Shown here: one piece after another, positions 4,933 through 5,411 of the stretch
How the letters are laid out: the number at the start of each line of letters is the position of its first letter
Numbering within the stretch: the stretch's first letter is position 1
NCBI GenBank assembly: GCA_021816645.1
Contig: JAKAXF010000045.1
Location: 1-5,411 of the forward strand
Origin: Microcaldota archaeon
GTDB taxonomy: Archaea; Micrarchaeota; Micrarchaeia; Micrarchaeales; Micrarchaeaceae
Length of the DNA: 5,411 bases
Reading direction: 5' to 3'
Translations under genes and position numbers: made by a program
The notes under the pieces: model-generated
Database searches by the model: none
Told to the model about the DNA's origin: nothing
What the model saw: only the letters and a program-made list of their open reading frames with translations

Positions 4933-5411
4933 ACCTTCTTTGCGGTTTGAGAAAGACTATTACACGATTGGTGAGATGGCTGCGGTACTACAGGTATCGG
5001 TTGGCACTCTGCGAAAATGGGAACGTGATGGAAAGATTCCTGAGCCGCCTCGAAGCCGTGGTGGATTGCGATTCTATCCAAAAGAGACATACGTTCCGTA
5101 TTTTCAGGTACGCGGTTACAAGATGCCCGGTATTCAGTTGGCCAATAAGCCAGCGCCGTTCAAGTTGTTGCCGCTAGGCTCCATAGACGTGTCCCTGTTC
5201 GATGAAGAGAAAGACGGGCATCTACTGCTGGCGTTGGCGATTCACAAGGCGACTGAGGCGGTGCTGAACCATTGGGATGCGTTTATGGACAAGCGTGGTG
5301 TATGGCACAGGGCTACGGGAGATAAGGAAGAAGTCGATACGACGTACAATCTCGCTGGCCCAAGAAAAACGAGGGCGGTTCCAAAAAGAAGAGTTGACGT
5401 CAGCAAGAACT
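4925..5411 (+). CDS. MerR/Nu1-like winged-helix protein, partial at the right edge
   Basis: The reading frame stays open for 162 codons to the window end, so the C-terminus is unknown. The N-terminus has DYYTIGEMAAVLQVSVGTLRKWERDGKIP followed by GGLRFY, the hallmark of MerR-type (HTH_17) winged helices and also of the lambda Nu1 DNA-packaging domain. The remainder, including LLLALAIHKATEAVLNHWDAF and a basic PRKTRAVPKRR tail, matches nothing I know. GGAGG (4911-4915) sits nine bases before the ATG, and the start overlaps the previous stop by eight bases. Being coupled to a terminase-small-like gene, it may be a second DNA-recognition packaging protein or a late regulator. No metal-binding Cys pair is visible in the part seen. 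Product assignment is low confidence beyond the HTH. Confidence 0.75.
   Translation, partial: MSEPSLRFEKDYYTIGEMAAVLQVSVGTLRKWERDGKIPEPPRSRGGLRFYPKETYVPYFQVRGYKMPGIQLANKPAPFKLLPLGSIDVSLFDEEKDGHLLLALAIHKATEAVLNHWDAFMDKRGVWHRATGDKEEVDTTYNLAGPRKTRAVPKRRVDVSKN

Overview
The window looks like part of a temperate bacteriophage, or a prophage or metagenomic relative, most likely from a proteobacterium. Every supportable gene lies on the + strand. The genes are packed tightly, with ATGA or short overlaps, and their domains (Cro/YdaS-like regulator, CHC2 primase zinc domain, DUF3987-type ATPase, AntA and Bro-N antirepressor domains, small-terminase-like HTH protein) are typical of phages. The host assignment is an inference from gene types and base composition. 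No rRNA, tRNA, integrase, insertion sequence or CRISPR array is visible.

Left block (1-2378), early and replication genes. A possible extended -10 promoter (45-55) precedes a four-gene run. The run holds a 53-residue four-cysteine protein, a Cro/YdaS-like DNA-binding protein, a short protein carrying the CHC2 zinc ribbon of DNA primases, and a 493-residue P-loop ATPase of the DUF3987 primase/helicase-like group with a C-terminal winged-helix-like tail. The likely roles are a lysogeny/lytic switch followed by replication initiation.

Middle block (2379-3159), about 780 bases without a convincing gene but full of structure. It has eight GGAATA/TATTCC elements in both orientations. Some are spaced 8-11 bp apart, and the best are arranged as a long inverted repeat (2541-2570 with 2641-2670) around a strong hairpin (2610-2638). 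A 58-bp stretch of about 90% A+T (2673-2730) follows at once. Placed directly behind the primase and ATPase genes, this resembles an iteron-type replication origin with a DNA-unwinding element. Further right are repeated GGCGGACAT motifs, several small dyads and a good promoter (3041-3069) whose -10 region nearly copies the one at the left edge (TGTGGNATACT).

Right block (3160-5411), a visibly more AT-rich antirepressor cassette. It holds an AntA domain fused to a GIY-YIG-like T5orf172/MUG113 domain, a stand-alone Bro-N domain protein and a small conserved-looking protein of unknown function, linked by ATGA overlaps. After an 80-base gap with a 15-bp tandem repeat comes a terminase-small-subunit-like HTH protein. 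It overlaps a MerR/Nu1-like winged-helix protein that runs off the window. The order regulation, replication, origin, antirepressor, packaging suggests the early-to-late junction of a phage genome.
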